Positions 10,691 through 21,677 of a stretch of DNA of 64,000 nt are shown in pieces. A program made the position numbers and the translations under genes. A model generated the notes under the pieces. It made no database searches. It was not told the origin of the DNA and saw only the letters and a program-made list of their open reading frames with translations. The stretch lies in NCBI GenBank assembly GCA_009761415.1, contig QUOL01000006.1, forward strand, positions 372,001 to 436,000, read 5' to 3'. How positions within the stretch are numbered: position 1 is the stretch's first letter; every line of letters starts with the position of its first letter. Origin of the DNA: Sarcomyxa edulis (Eukaryota; Basidiomycota; Agaricomycetes; Agaricales; Mycenaceae).

Positions 10691-12151
10691 GTATTCCGAG
10701 TTCGTGTCATCCTCGACGAATGTTAATCTGCTACTAATTATCCAGATAATGGCAATCCACAATGATATAGTTAATATAATCTCCCGGTCCGTATCTCCCT
10801 AGAACAGTACGTACCCGTCCGCTTTCCACGAATAATCTTGTTTACTCTCTTCATATATCACTCCTTCGCTAGTATCGCGCACTCTCCCGATCTCCATCCT
10901 CCGCACTTACTTATCTTTAGTTTTTGTATTCTTCGTGTAAATTGAGTCACTTTGGCTTGCGGAGACTTAGACAAATCAAAATGGTCATAAGTACAACCCC
11001 TGGAACTCTTTGCAATACAAGAATATATCACCTTCGAAGGAGGCCCTTTCCATCGTGACCCACAAAGATAATGACCGCGTTCAAGTAGATACAACATCCG
11101 AAGTGAAAGAGGGAGACTCGGGGATGGAGAGATCCCCGAGGCAACGCGCCGCTGCTCGGTGTAATCGAGGGTTCCAAGGGTAAGGAGCGATTTCGAAGGC
11201 CTCTGCGCTCGCTTCGTCCTTTTCCCTCTGGCTTCGCCATCCTCTCTTTTGGCTCCGCCGAACTCTCGTCACTGGCTCCGCCTCTCATTCTGGTCTCACT
11301 GGCTTTGCCACCCGCTACGAGCTTCGCTCTTTCGGGACGATCGACGATCGTGTTGTGCTATTTCTGACTTGGTGCCATTGTTTGGCAGACGCCGAGTCAG
11401 AGACGGGTACCCGGCACAACATGAAAGTTTTCACCTGTGCTGCATAGTCCCCGACTCTGACCTTCAGCACAGGTGAGCGCTCCGCGCACTCTTTGTACTT
11501 CGTATTAACTCCCTCTCTCTGGATAGTTCAGGCTTTGCCTATATTATATTGTCTTTATAATCTTTGCTATCTCAGACTTGCCCCTCTCAAGTCTCCACTC
11601 ACTTTTTTCAACACGCACCCACCATCCCTTCCTCCTTTAATGGTGTCTCGCACTTCAACTGTAGAGTACTTTTGCTTACTTACTAGCCTCTACGCTCGAT
11701 CCGGAAAATTACATCGGGAGGTCCGCTTTTGTGGGCCTCTGTTTTGACTACATACACCTCGTTGGACTAAGCCTACGCAGTCAGAGGTTCAACGTGTTTA
11801 CCAAACAGACCTCTGTCGGACCACAAAATCACCCAGACCGTGGTCTAAAATCTGGCCGGGCGGCAACAGACTGCGGCAATCAATGCAACAAACTGGAGCC
11901 TACTATCGCTCGACTCAGAGAGTCAGAGCGTAGCTTACTTCGTTCGATATATACTACTCAGCAAGGGGAAGCTAGGAGACTAGATATGGACATCACTGCC
12001 TCACATGAATATTCAGAAATGCACGCCGTCTAAGCCTTCCAGGCTATGTGGTGTTGTGATCATGTATAAGTACAGTAAAAGTACAGCGGGATTGGCCGAC
12101 TATCAAATGTAGTAATGTGAAGAATATTATTTGAGGCATGAAAAAAGGCGA
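10691..12151. other. 1.4-kb spacer between P2 and R3, with GGCTCCGCC-like repeats
   Basis: No gene recognised. Between about 11215 and 11330 a short motif of the type CTGGCTCCGCC / TGGCTTCGCC recurs several times, giving a simple-sequence look. Small frames at 11249-12033 have no family features. The stretch includes the 3' region of P2. Confidence 0.4.
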
Positions 12152-13763
12152 TTACTCCGTCAACGAAGGGGGTCTAGGGAGTGGATTGGGCGGCGAAGGC
12201 TGAATTGCCCAGTGGGCATGCTCCGATTGAGAATATTGAGTGCTCGAGATAGAGACACAGTCATAACCCGAAACCAAGCGGTTTCCTGATTTTGAGTTAT
12301 TATCGTGGGAGTACGACATCGTGGACGACGATATTGGAAACGTGGAAGACGAAGGGGCCTTGGTCTCAGAGACAGCAATTTTGGAGGACACGAAGGTGTT
12401 GTGTGAAGAGCAGTTGGTCTCAGTCAGTGAGAAGGACGAGATGAATGACGGATGTCGCTGAACGGCAAGTGACTCCATGTTTGGAGGTTTAGGCTGTGAT
12501 TGGCGACTGAATGGATTATGTCTGCTCAATTGATTGTTCTGAATAATTAGATGAATACTGGCATACCTGATCGTGACCTTCGTGGATGACTGGGTGAGAA
12601 ACGAGGAGAGTCCCAGATGTTTCGCGATGAAGACAAACGCCATGCGATAATGCTTGCGAGCTTCCTGGGCAAAACCAAAGAACACAAAAAAGACCAAGGC
12701 ACAGACCGGAGCGATCCATCGGCTCAACTCCAGAGAAACGACGAGCAAGTGGTTTTCGCGCCAGAGGACTGACGGAACTTGCTCTACACGAGAGTATGCA
12801 AAGTGCGTGTCTGACCAACTCCTCCAAGGACCTACAGGCGATTCGCAAGCGTTTAAGACAATAACAAAGATACTGAGAGGCGTTGTACACGATACTTCTG
12901 TCATGGCTAAAGCCATAAGACGGAAGTATCGGCCGACGGTCAACGATTTGTTGACATTGGACCCGAGACACTGGTTAAATTGCATGCGTCTCTGGTTGAA
13001 TGCCCAAATACTGAGGACTGAACAAAAGGTGTAAGATACGTCATATTGGCTTCCTAGTAAGTACTCACCACAATAAACTGCGGAAGTCAATCCTAGTACG
13101 AGAGGCCACATTGACGCAATGAAAAAAGTCAAGAGTGTGTTGTATTCCGCTGGGGAACAGCCAATATCTTCGTAGATGTCGAAACGATGGCCCTGAACAA
13201 CATATTCTACCGAAGCGTGCGGTGTCATTACTTGCTTGCTTGATGAAACGTTCTGAGGAGACTCACGAAGGGCAATGAATATCATTGGGAATAGAACGCA
13301 GATCAAGGAGTCGATTAGCACGGCCCGACGTTTCTTAGAGTGTCAATTTGAGTGTTGGAGTAAATACTGCAAAGAGTCTGAACTCACCTCAGCACGAGTG
13401 ATAGTAACAGATTGAACGCTAGCGATTTTGTAGAGACGCCGAACGATACACAAACTAGCGGCTGGAATACCCACGGAGGACCCCATGATGATTCGAATAG
13501 CTATTTATACCTTGTTATTGATTAAGAGTTATATAAGACTCGAGAAGATACGCACATATATCACACCAGATCGGCGCAGAATTTAACGCGTTCCCCGCCC
13601 AAACGAGTGAGTTGACGAACTGATTGAGCGAAGCAATAGATGCCCATATCATGTAGTAACATGTTCCAGCGTTCCAAGCTTGCAGATGCCACGGTAAAGG
13701 AACGAGAACGAGGACACCTCCTAGGAATGAGAAGATTGGGAATAGAGGATAAGTTGGGTCCAT
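12152..13763 (-). CDS. STE3-like pheromone receptor R3
   Basis: Seven-transmembrane STE3-family receptor. The start at 13763 gives MDPTYPLFPIFSFLGG, PLPWHLQAWNAGTC and VWAGNALNSAPIWCDI. Downstream exons carry the RLYKIASVQSVTITRAE block, VEYVVQGHRFDIYEDIGC and FNQRRMQFNQCLG, then PWRSWSDTHFAYSRVEQVPS with WRENHL, and FGFAQEARKHYR before a Ser/Pro-rich tail ending at 12152. Two introns are in frame, so an unspliced reading stays open from 13321 to 12152. The intron at about 13260-13205 begins gtgagt right after the residues ALR. The gene is divergent from P3 across about 960 bp, with ACAATG boxes 112-203 bp upstream of the receptor. It is closest in layout to R2 and R4 and appears intact. Confidence 0.9.
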
Positions 13764-13874
13764 AGCTGGCAGTGTCGAAGAGCAAGGATGCAGACAGGGA
13801 ACGGAGGTAAGGGTGCCATTTTTCTGACACTTTTGAGTTTTATGAGTTCCACGGGCGCCCTGGTTTTCGTTGGG

Positions 13875-13971
13875 ACAATGGGACCGTCGGGGAAAATGGG
13901 ATGATCGGGGAAGCGCACAACGCCCGTCGCCCGGAATAGAGTTTGGAACTCCGATTGTTCCTCCGCATTGT
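13875..13971. promoter_or_regulatory. ACAATG boxes upstream of receptor R3
   Basis: ACAATG at 13875 (inside GACAATGGGA, close to known basidiomycete pheromone response elements) and CATTGT at 13966, 112 and 203 bp before the R3 start. Confidence 0.4.
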
Positions 13972-14381
13972 GATCCAATTGTGATCTGCCTTCAATCTCC
14001 CTTTCGCGCTTCTTATACTTTCCACAACATGCCTTTGTTCGTAAACATATTGGAAGAATGTACTATCGTTTGTGCGAATACATCTTATTATTAATTCGAA
14101 GGCCGTTTATCTACCTCCTTCTCCTCTCGTCTACCACCATGAGGGTATGATACCGTATACTTTAGATCGGTCGACGCGTAAGTACTTAGTCTTAGAATGA
14201 TGATTATTGAATGTTCGCTGCGCAGGAGTGAGGGGATCGAAAGCCTTGGTCTTCTCCTCGGTGGATCATCTGTGTTATGTTGAGCAGAATGAAGAGAGGT
14301 AGTCTTACACCTTGCAGCTGCAGTCTGAGCTTGTTCTGAGCTTGTTCTGAGTCGAAGAAATTGCGGGCGAACCAAGTGCGA

Positions 14382-14536
14382 ACAATGCAATGGAATTTCT
14401 TGGCGGGACGAGATTCGGCCCGAAGTTTCGCTTCCACGTGTGAACAATGCGGTGGCAGATCTTTTGTCTGCCCCTCACACAATGGACACTGGGCAGTGGC
14501 AGCTTAGACAGTAGTACTGCAGTAGTTCTGACAATG
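14382..14536. promoter_or_regulatory. ACAATG cluster upstream of pheromone P3
   Basis: Four ACAATG copies, all in the same orientation, at 14382, 14444, 14479 and 14531, lying 189-343 bp before the P3 ATG and just upstream of its TATA box. Confidence 0.55.
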
Positions 14537-14566
14537 CGTTCACGATAAGCATCAGCTTGCCCGCAG

Positions 14567-14574
14567 TATATAAA
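14567..14574 (+). promoter_or_regulatory. TATA box of pheromone P3
   Basis: TATATAAA lies about 150-158 bp before the P3 start, the same spacing as at P2. Confidence 0.6.
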
Positions 14575-14724
14575 GTGTGGAGCTATGCGATCTGCTACTC
14601 GTTATTCGCCCCCAAGCTTCCCGCAATTTGCCCGCAACTCTTCCTCTTCCAAGGACACGTCTTTCTGACCAACAACTAATACACTATTTTAAACCTCACC
14701 CTCTAGATTTCCTCTATATATCCA

Positions 14725-14877
14725 ATGGACACATTCTCCGATTTATCGTTATCATCAATGGAAACACCCGCTCTTCCAGAGCTTGAACGCAGCCCGCACT
14801 TCATAAACGATGAATTGCCCTTCTTCGCAGACAGCGATCGTGCAGCAGAATATGGCAGCTATTGCGTAGTTGCATGA
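14725..14877 (+). CDS. Pheromone precursor P3 (CaaX box CVVA), 50 aa
   Basis: An intronless 50-codon frame beginning MDTFSDLSLSSMETPALPE and ending EYGSYCVVA then TGA. CVVA is the CaaX farnesylation signal. The acidic-basic pair DR lies before AAEYGSYC, which would be the mature peptide if cut there (inferred). Its translation-start context TCCAATGGA and first residues MDTF are shared with P4, so the two are recent paralogues or convergent in the start. It is divergent from R3. The TATA box and four ACAATG boxes lie upstream; an AGTGCCACCC element lies about 90 bp downstream and is shared with P4. The overlapping frame 14577-14786 is a shadow. Confidence 0.9.
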   Translation: MDTFSDLSLSSMETPALPELERSPHFINDELPFFADSDRAAEYGSYCVVA

Positions 14878-15661
14878 ACACGGTCACAGCAGGTGTGATA
14901 CGCGTATATATTCCACTCAAATATTCACTGATCCATCTTCTATATCGGAATCCATAGATGCACCCAGTGCCACCCACCTCGTCTCGCCGCCCATCTCTTT
15001 CGGCCTGGCGCCAATCCTTTGGATAATCCATCGATAGAGGGGTACCTTCGATTTATTTCTCTTCTACCGTGATATTTCGACATTTTATTATTTTTATCTC
15101 CTTCTCTTCCTTACACATATGCACCATCCATTCTTTTATTCAATCGATCTTCTCTATAATTATCCGTTCTCTTTCCCGAATCAAAATTGTATACTCTCCT
15201 GCGAAGTCCGAAGTAACGCTGCCACCAGATCCTCCGACGCCTGAGTCAATCAACTAAATCGTCTCATGAACCGGTCCCGTCCTTTCATAAGAACGAAGTG
15301 CGAGACATGGTCTTAGACGACTTTAGCCACCTGTAGTTTACCCAGAACAGGACCATGCGGAAATCGTATATCCTCCTCCTCCCACGCATCACGTCTTCCA
15401 TTTCGATGAGACATCCTCAGGACGCAATCCGAGGTCCAAATTCTCGCTTCAGAGGTACGTTGTTACTGATTGTTCGCAAGTAATCAAGTCAGACGAAACT
15501 TTGACGGTGCCGTAGTACTTATGGGCCACTGGCGCGTAGAGTTTGAGTCCAAATTGGTTGTGCCACCGCGAATAAGATACAAGTACATGGAAGATCGAAA
15601 TGTCAATAAATATGTAAGCAACGGTGGAAGGTGTGTAGGTTGTAACAAGAGACGTCGCGCT
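14878..15661. other. Spacer between P3 and the end of R4
   Basis: No gene recognised; it holds the P3 3' region, including AGTGCCACCC at 14966-14975. The T-rich frame at 15069-15257 is not protein-like. Confidence 0.4.
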
Positions 15662-17221
15662 TTATGGAGGAGAGGGAACGGAAGAGCGGCGGGTATCAAA
15701 TACGAGAGGCTCCGGATGATCGATCTCGGAGGAGAGGCGAGTGAAATATGAAGATGATGGACTCAAGGATAGACTTGGTTGATTCCTTTTAGGGTCATAC
15801 ACGGCGGTGGGTGTAGAGACAGAATCGCTGTCGTCACTTGGATGGATACTCGATGTTTCGAATGATTCGCGTTTGTACGAGCATATTGGCAGAGGTGGAG
15901 GATGAGCCACAAAGGTGGGCAGCGAGGCTGATGTACTGGACATAGGGAACGAGTGGAGGGAAGCCTTCCGTCTATGGAAAAACAAATGCGTTAGTCACCG
16001 AAAACCCCAAGAAGAATTGACGTGAAGCTTACATTGGAGGAGCCACGAATGAAGACGAGGGAGGATTTATACCGAACCGTTTTGCCACTGTCCAATATGC
16101 AAGACGGTAATGCCTACGAGCTTCATCCGCGAAGCCAAAGAACACAAAGAAGATGAGGGCGCAGAAGATTGTACTCCATCGGCTCAGTTCGATAGAGATG
16201 ACAGACAAATGATTCGCGCGCCACAAGACAGCAGGAATCAGGTCTACGGCGAGCCAATCGAAGTGCGCGTTAGCCCAGCTCTTCCAAGGTTCTATGGTTC
16301 CCGAAGTGACGTTCAGGTAGATGCCGTATGATGAGATGGGAGTGTTGAACAGAAGTTCAACAGTCGCTAGGAACATGAGGCGGAAATAGCGGTTCACAGT
16401 CAGGGAATTATTGGACGAGAGGAATTGATTGAATTGGGCACGCCGTCTCATGAACGCTCGGAGAGTAAGGACTATGATGATTTTGGAAAATTAGGTTACT
16501 GAGAGGGCAGTTGCACAGGCTGTGCTGACGTACTGCAATATACCGCGGAAATCAATCCTATAACTGCTGGCCAGACAAAGCTCAGAGGATACGCGGGGGG
16601 TGTATTGAATGTTGTAGGATAGCATCCGACATCTTCAAAGATGTTGAATCGGTGGCCTTGGACAATGAATTCTGTGTGTGGTATGTTAGTTACAAGATTG
16701 GCTCAGAGAAAGAGAGACACGTACGCAAAACCATTTGGAGAAAAGGTATCCCCAAACCGATGGCCAGATCTACCACGACGGCGCGTTTTTTCTGAAGAAG
16801 CAAAGGTAAGACATGGGATCGACGAGGTATCCCTCGATGCTACTCACCTCTGCCCTAGAAATCGAAACGGTCTGAACAGAGGCAATTTTGTACAGTCTGC
16901 GATTGATACACAGTGACGAGGCAGGTATAGCGACTGCTACTCCGACCGTGAGCCGAGATGCTAGAGCCTCAATTAGCTTACAGTCTCACGTAGTTTCTGA
17001 ACGAGCTTACATATATCACACCATACTGGAGCCCAATTGATGGCATTCCCGTGCCAAACGATGGAATTTATGAACAGGTTGAGACAACCGATCGCAGTCC
17101 ATATCATATAGAGACACGTCCCAGAATTCCAAGCTTGGAAATGCCACGGGAGAGGTATGAGGACGAGAACGAAACCTAAGAAAGCGAAGACGGGGAACGC
17201 TGGGTAGCTTGGGTCAGGCAT
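15662..17221 (-). CDS. STE3-like pheromone receptor R4
   Basis: Seven-transmembrane STE3-family receptor. The start at 17221 gives MPDPSYPAFPVFAFLGF, PLPWHFQAWNSGTC and VWHGNAINWAPVWCDI. The next exons give SLCINRRLYKIASVQTVSIS, FIVQGHRFNIFEDVGCYP, then RRRAQFNQFLSSNNSLTVNR, PWKSWANAHFDWLAVDLIP and FGFADEARRHYR. A Ser/Pro-rich tail on its own exon ends at 15662. It is divergent from P4 across about 790 bp. A single ACAATG box lies 121 bp upstream at 17342. R4 is the receptor most like R5 (both share NAINWAPVWCDI and RFNIFEDVGCYP), which suggests R5 arose from an R4-type copy. The reading frame appears intact. Confidence 0.9.
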
Positions 17222-17756
17222 CGTGGATAGACGTGAAGATATTCGTGCAGCAAGGGAGGCTGTATTCGTGCATGGTTTCGCGGTTTGGCCATTCTATATC
17301 GAACAAAGAAGAAAGGGCACGTCCGAGTCCTGAAAACGGCAACAATGTTCGGAATCTGAATGGTCGGAGCTTCAAATATTTCTTTTGTGCCCACTTTGCA
17401 CCTATTTTGCACCCTCATTGATCTACGTTCCCACGGTTCCTTCCTCGTTGTGCTCTTGATCTGTTCGAGCCACTGAGATCTGAGGCTTACCATCCTTGGT
17501 TTTTAGCAGAAATCATGCAACCGCGACTTCAATCTAAGCCACGATGCAATTGTCCTTCAATTATCCCATTATGCAACCTCATGTCCTCGTCCGAATTTCG
17601 GGACGATCCCCATTATGTTGTATCATTCAAGTTCTCATGAGAATCAATGCACGTCCACTGTTCGCCAAGCTGGGTAGGTAGCTTGTTCCTCGACGCATTG
17701 CAATTCATGGGACATCTGGATGATACCCGGAAATTTTGTTCCGCTATTCCGGATAG

Positions 17757-17804
17757 ACAATGTACAAACAACTCATTGTTTGTTAGATATCCTTATCCAC
17801 AATG
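17757..17804. promoter_or_regulatory. ACAATG cluster upstream of pheromone P4
   Basis: ACAATG or CATTGT at 17757, 17774 and 17799, three copies in 48 bp, 211-258 bp before the P4 ATG. A further copy at 17342 is nearer R4. Confidence 0.5.
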
Positions 17805-18014
17805 CCACAGGCACACGTGCCAAAACGCTTTTAATCCGTCCAAGTGTCTGCTATATCAACAGCCCAAGTTCTCTCTTTCTTACCTCCACCTCGATCAACC
17901 TCGTTTACTCACACTCGACGCATTTCGCTTCTTGATCATCACCACTTTTGCCACTCACCACCCACACATCACTCAAACTCCATTATACGCATTACCAACA
18001 ACACAACAAATCCA

Positions 18015-18164
18015 ATGGATACATTCGTCGCTTTCGAATTTACCGAGATCCCATCCACAGACATCATCCCGAATCCCGGGGGTGTCCAGGGGGACGACGA
18101 GATGAAGCAGCTCGTCAACGCCGATGCAGAGGTTCCGTATGGAGGGTACTGTGTTATAGCGTAA
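18015..18164 (+). CDS. Pheromone precursor P4 (CaaX box CVIA), 49 aa
   Basis: An intronless 49-codon frame starting MDTFVAFEFTEIPSTD and ending VPYGGYCVIA then TAA. The CaaX box CVIA predicts farnesylation and carboxymethylation of the Cys. The end resembles P3 (YGGYC against YGSYC). No Glu-Arg or Asp-Arg pair lies just before the presumed mature region; the acidic residues of DAEV may mark the cut, so maturation is uncertain. Longer in-frame starts exist upstream (17844), but the MDTF start fits the family. It is divergent from R4, with three ACAATG boxes upstream and the AGTGCCACCC element about 110 bp after the stop, as in P3. It is the last member of the tandem array. Confidence 0.92.
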   Translation: MDTFVAFEFTEIPSTDIIPNPGGVQGDDEMKQLVNADAEVPYGGYCVIA

Positions 18165-19201
18165 CAATACCCTTCATCTCGAGCATCTTTTCTATCTCTC
18201 CTTTCTTCTTGTGAGTAGATTGATAACCATACTCTCCGTTCTTACTGACTGATCCACACATTGATAGTTATCAGTGCCACCCTTCGACCTTTTCGACTAC
18301 ACACCTTTTTCGACTTATTATTCGATAACTTAACACGACGCTCCTATATGTGATGGTTATTTGTACGCGCACCGGCTCGATGTCGTGCTCATCAACGGAC
18401 GGAGGGAGTTGGCTGTAGGGAGAAAGTCGATCGAGTCATCCACGCACCATTAGTTCATTCACTCATTTACCTTCACCTTTCTCACCCTTTCCTCAGTTTC
18501 GGCGGTCGGGTTCCATCTACTGTAGCATATGTACCCGTATAGCGTTTAGTAATTTATTCGCTGAGACTGGATATAGCAACGATATCAGAGCTATAGATGC
18601 AAGTGCCACCCGCAGGCGTCGCAGTGGCATCGATGTGGCATAGTGGCATTGAGGTCTCTGCCGGCTCAGAACCGTAGTCCCAGTACATGAATTGACTATG
18701 GCATACCGTAGGAGCATCGACAATCCCAAGATTTTGCCAAGCGTCGGATGAAATGCCACTGGTGGCATATTGGTGATGTCGCTCGTCGAATATCCGTACC
18801 GGCCAAACATATACAAGTCTGCGACGCAGAATGGCATTGGTGATACGACAAGACAGCTACAAAATTTGACGATTATGGGGCCAACGAAGAAGAGAAGAAA
18901 GGGCTTGTGTGCCAAACTGTCGAGGTCAACATGGGGCTGCTCCGGCAGATACATGACATTCCTCTCGAAGGGAAAACGACGTGGGAAGTTCCGCAATTGA
19001 TGTGCTGATGCGGACGGCCCTAGAGCACTGAAATCTACAAGACGTTCCTGAGAGGAGCCCTATATATGAGACCGAACTTTCCAAAGAGAGGAGAAAGATT
19101 GAGTGGAGGTGGATAGATGGCTTGAAAATGCATCTATGGATGAGATTATCATTGACGTTCGGGGGTACGTGGGTGCCCTCGCTCTGGCGTATGGAGGATA
19201 C
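18165..19201. other. Spacer after P4 with repeated GTGGCAT and AGTGCCACCC motifs
   Basis: No gene is supported. AGTGCCACCC occurs at 18273-18282 (behind P4) and again at 18602-18611, followed by GTGGCAT three times at 18624, 18635 and 18643. The second copy could mark the remains of another pheromone gene, but no CaaX-ending frame was found before it. Confidence 0.4.
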
Positions 19202-19600
19202 CTAGACACACGATCGTAAAAACGCCCTGAGGTAGCATCTTCTTGGAATAATACAATCAACATCAACATCCGTCCACGGTCCATGCGTCCTGGAAGCAAC
19301 TTGCCGCCACGCACTGCAAATCTGTGTCAAGAACTGGGTTCGCCATAAGTACTCGCGCAAAAGTGCAAGAACCGACAAAAGTATGTCATCTGGTGTCTGG
19401 CCTCGTTCCATCATAGTAGACGAGTGAGCAGAAGATTGATTGGATATCTCCCGTGAGATATGCATATCGATGTTCGGTCTCCATGGATATATGTCAGTAT
19501 GCGGCGATGCAGGGAATATAACCATCGAGGTGATACGAGACGATGCCCGTCAATCATCGGCATTAAATTGAAAGGAGCATGAAGGGCCGTAGTCATTGAC
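19202..19600 (-). pseudogene. F-box protein relic
   Basis: The minus-strand frame at 19202-19525 contains LTQICSAWRQVASRTHGPWT followed by DVDVDC, clearly alike to LAQICNAWREVAIRMPGLWT plus DIDIEF in the intact F-box gene just upstream (19710-21200). The preceding F-box helix and the leucine-rich remainder are missing or out of frame, and the frame stops soon after. It is called a truncated copy of the neighbouring gene family. A second, unspliced or frameshifted origin cannot be excluded. Confidence 0.55.
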
Positions 19601-19709
19601 TAGTAGATGGGTCGTGGAATAGGTATTTTCGCGTCTGTGTGAATTTTTCGCCCCGCGACCAAATCCCGATTTATAAACAAGCGGACTTGAAGGCAGCCTA
19701 GAAGTGTTG

Positions 19710-21200
19710 TCAATCTTGGAACATTATATGGATCGCAAGTCCTTCCTCCACAAGCCTTGCGACTTCCTCCCCAACGTTCTGTTGGACAGAAGTTCTACCA
19801 TCGGAGCGTCCTTCGGTTATGATTTTGAACTTTTTGAGCCGTGACGGCCTGCCATTCGGGTTGGGTGCGCCAACTCCTTGCGTCTCCGTGAGTGGCCACC
19901 ATCGAGACGTTGCGACTTCGAGGATGACGTCATCGGTAGGACTGCATTCAAAGGACAGAACCATAAGTTCTTCGAGTTTTGGCAGGAGAGTATGGTCGTC
20001 CTTGTATACAAGGGCGGCCCACACATTGTCCTCCATGAAGGCTATAATTCTGAGGTTGATAATAACCAACGAAGGAAGTAGACGCAGGACGTCCAAAAAC
20101 TCGGTGCTACTCATGTCCACGTAACTCAAGGAGAGTCTCGTCGGGACACATAAGGAGCGAGAGACCAATGAGGCAAATGAAGTGGGTAGCCATATCTCTC
20201 TCATAGTGAAGTCCGAATCGTGATAAACGATCTGGAGGGAGTTTAAAGCTGGAGTGGTGATATGATCGAATATATCGTGAACATCGACTTCGCCATCTAC
20301 AGTGATATCCAAGGTTTGCAAGCTCGGAGTAACGATGGGTTTGTCGGGAAACGAGTCTCCGGCGTCATCGAACATGCCGCGAAGCTCTACGATATGAGGG
20401 CAATTGCGGAGAGCAAAAATTGCTTGCGCGCATGTAAAACCGTCGAGATTGGCGTGGGTCAATTGCTCGGGTAGATGCACGGTTATCCCCTGGAAAGGTC
20501 CAGATGCCGAAAAGGTTTTCAAACGATGAGCTAATGCAAATGGCCCCTTCGTAGTAAACTCTGCGTCGATGCGAGACTGAACAGGGTGTCTGGATTTGAA
20601 AAGGAAATCTTCAAGGAGGGTGAAAGAATCGGGTGGGATTGAACAGATGATATGGAAATAATGAGATGAAATGTCCAGTTTTAGAGACTTTATGTTCTTG
20701 AGATATGGTTTGAGAGTACCGATAAAGTTATTGACGTCCGGGGGCGAATTAGGTCCACCGATTCTGACGGATAGAGGACATCCAGCCGCACGGTCGCAGA
20801 ACGTATTCAGGAGCAACATCTTCTTGGTGTAGGTTTTTTTCCTGAACTCTATATCGATATCCGTCCACAGTCCGGGCATCCTGATAGCAACTTCTCGCCA
20901 CGCATTACAAATTTGTGCCAGACGAAGACAGTTCGATGGACGGATGGGATGACCTTCATGCGCGTGAAGAAGCACTTTAGAAACGAGTTCGGGAGGTAGC
21001 CTACGGCAGGGCGAGAGCGCGGCTGCGTATGTGTTTATTCGTCGAAGTCGAGCCTCCCTTTTTGCTTGTGCGCGAGCAATCTCCTCGTCTAATTCTAGCA
21101 CGTCGTCTCTTAGAGAAGCAATCAAGCCCTTGATTTGGCGCTTCTGGGTAGGAGAAGGAGGTTCGTTGGTGTATATAACGGAAGCCAGGTGCAAATCCAT
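19710..21200 (-). CDS. F-box protein with leucine-rich C-terminal region, 496 aa
   Basis: A single long frame. Residues about 15-60 form a helix (QKRQIKGLIASLRDDVLELD) of the kind preceding the F-box in Agaricomycete proteins. The F-box is near residues 60-115 (CRRLPPELVSKVLLHA, then ICNAWREVAIRMPGLWTDID), and the rest is an irregular leucine-rich region. F-box proteins recruit substrates to SCF ubiquitin ligases through Skp1 (family knowledge); the target is unknown. A 3' splice site (ATCATAG) lies just before the GAT ATG at 21203. An upstream mini-exon starting at 21293 (MSDSRPNLL) with a gtgggt donor would mirror the spliced 5' exon of the paralogue at 27850, so the true start may be 21293. 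Confidence 0.75.
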   Translation of the reverse strand: MDLHLASVIYTNEPPSPTQKRQIKGLIASLRDDVLELDEEIARAQAKREARLRRINTYAAALSPCRRLPPELVSKVLLHAHEGHPIRPSNCLRLAQICNAWREVAIRMPGLWTDIDIEFRKKTYTKKMLLLNTFCDRAAGCPLSVRIGGPNSPPDVNNFIGTLKPYLKNIKSLKLDISSHYFHIICSIPPDSFTLLEDFLFKSRHPVQSRIDAEFTTKGPFALAHRLKTFSASGPFQGITVHLPEQLTHANLDGFTCAQAIFALRNCPHIVELRGMFDDAGDSFPDKPIVTPSLQTLDITVDGEVDVHDIFDHITTPALNSLQIVYHDSDFTMREIWLPTSFASLVSRSLCVPTRLSLSYVDMSSTEFLDVLRLLPSLVIINLRIIAFMEDNVWAALVYKDDHTLLPKLEELMVLSFECSPTDDVILEVATSRWWPLTETQGVGAPNPNGRPSRLKKFKIITEGRSDGRTSVQQNVGEEVARLVEEGLAIHIMFQD

Positions 21201-21293
21201 ATCCTATGATTACAAGTAGTTCTCAGTCAAAGCTCAGTGCCTGAGATTCGGTGAGATGCGACCCACAAGCAGATTTGGTCGCGAGTCCGACAT

Positions 21294-21677
21294 GTAGATA
21301 TTTGAGAATGAGAGCGTTCGATGTTGGTCTAAGTGATCCAGTCGAACCTGCAACTGGGCAGCAACTGAGAACTGTGTACTGAGAATTTGAGCAGTGAGAT
21401 GATAGATCTCGCCCGAGGGCCGAACTTGAAAAGACGTGTGACCACCGACCGTGACGATGTGTGATGCCGACTACAAGGTCCCGACGCTCCGGCTCTGGTC
21501 TATAGGTAGGTATAAGTCGAGCGACTGCTTACTACTGCTAAGTACCAGAAAAGGTTCTGGAGATAGCGAGAATCTTCCATTCCAGCCATTGACTCGGATA
21601 ATAAGTACATGGCAAGATTTGAGAACGACAACGTTCCTACCAGTCGCCGAATGACTCGAATCTCGTTCAACTTCCCT
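21294..21677. other. Spacer between F-box gene and reductase gene
   Basis: No gene seen; it should hold the F-box gene promoter and the 3' end of the minus-strand reductase. Confidence 0.4.

Noticed and set aside
11200..11340. Short GGCTCCGCC-type repeats as a CRISPR-like array
   Set aside because: Units are degenerate, of irregular spacing and in a eukaryotic genome; simple-sequence drift is enough to explain them.
18480..18600. Possible fifth pheromone gene before the orphan AGTGCCACCC
   Set aside because: No frame ends in a CaaX box followed directly by a stop.
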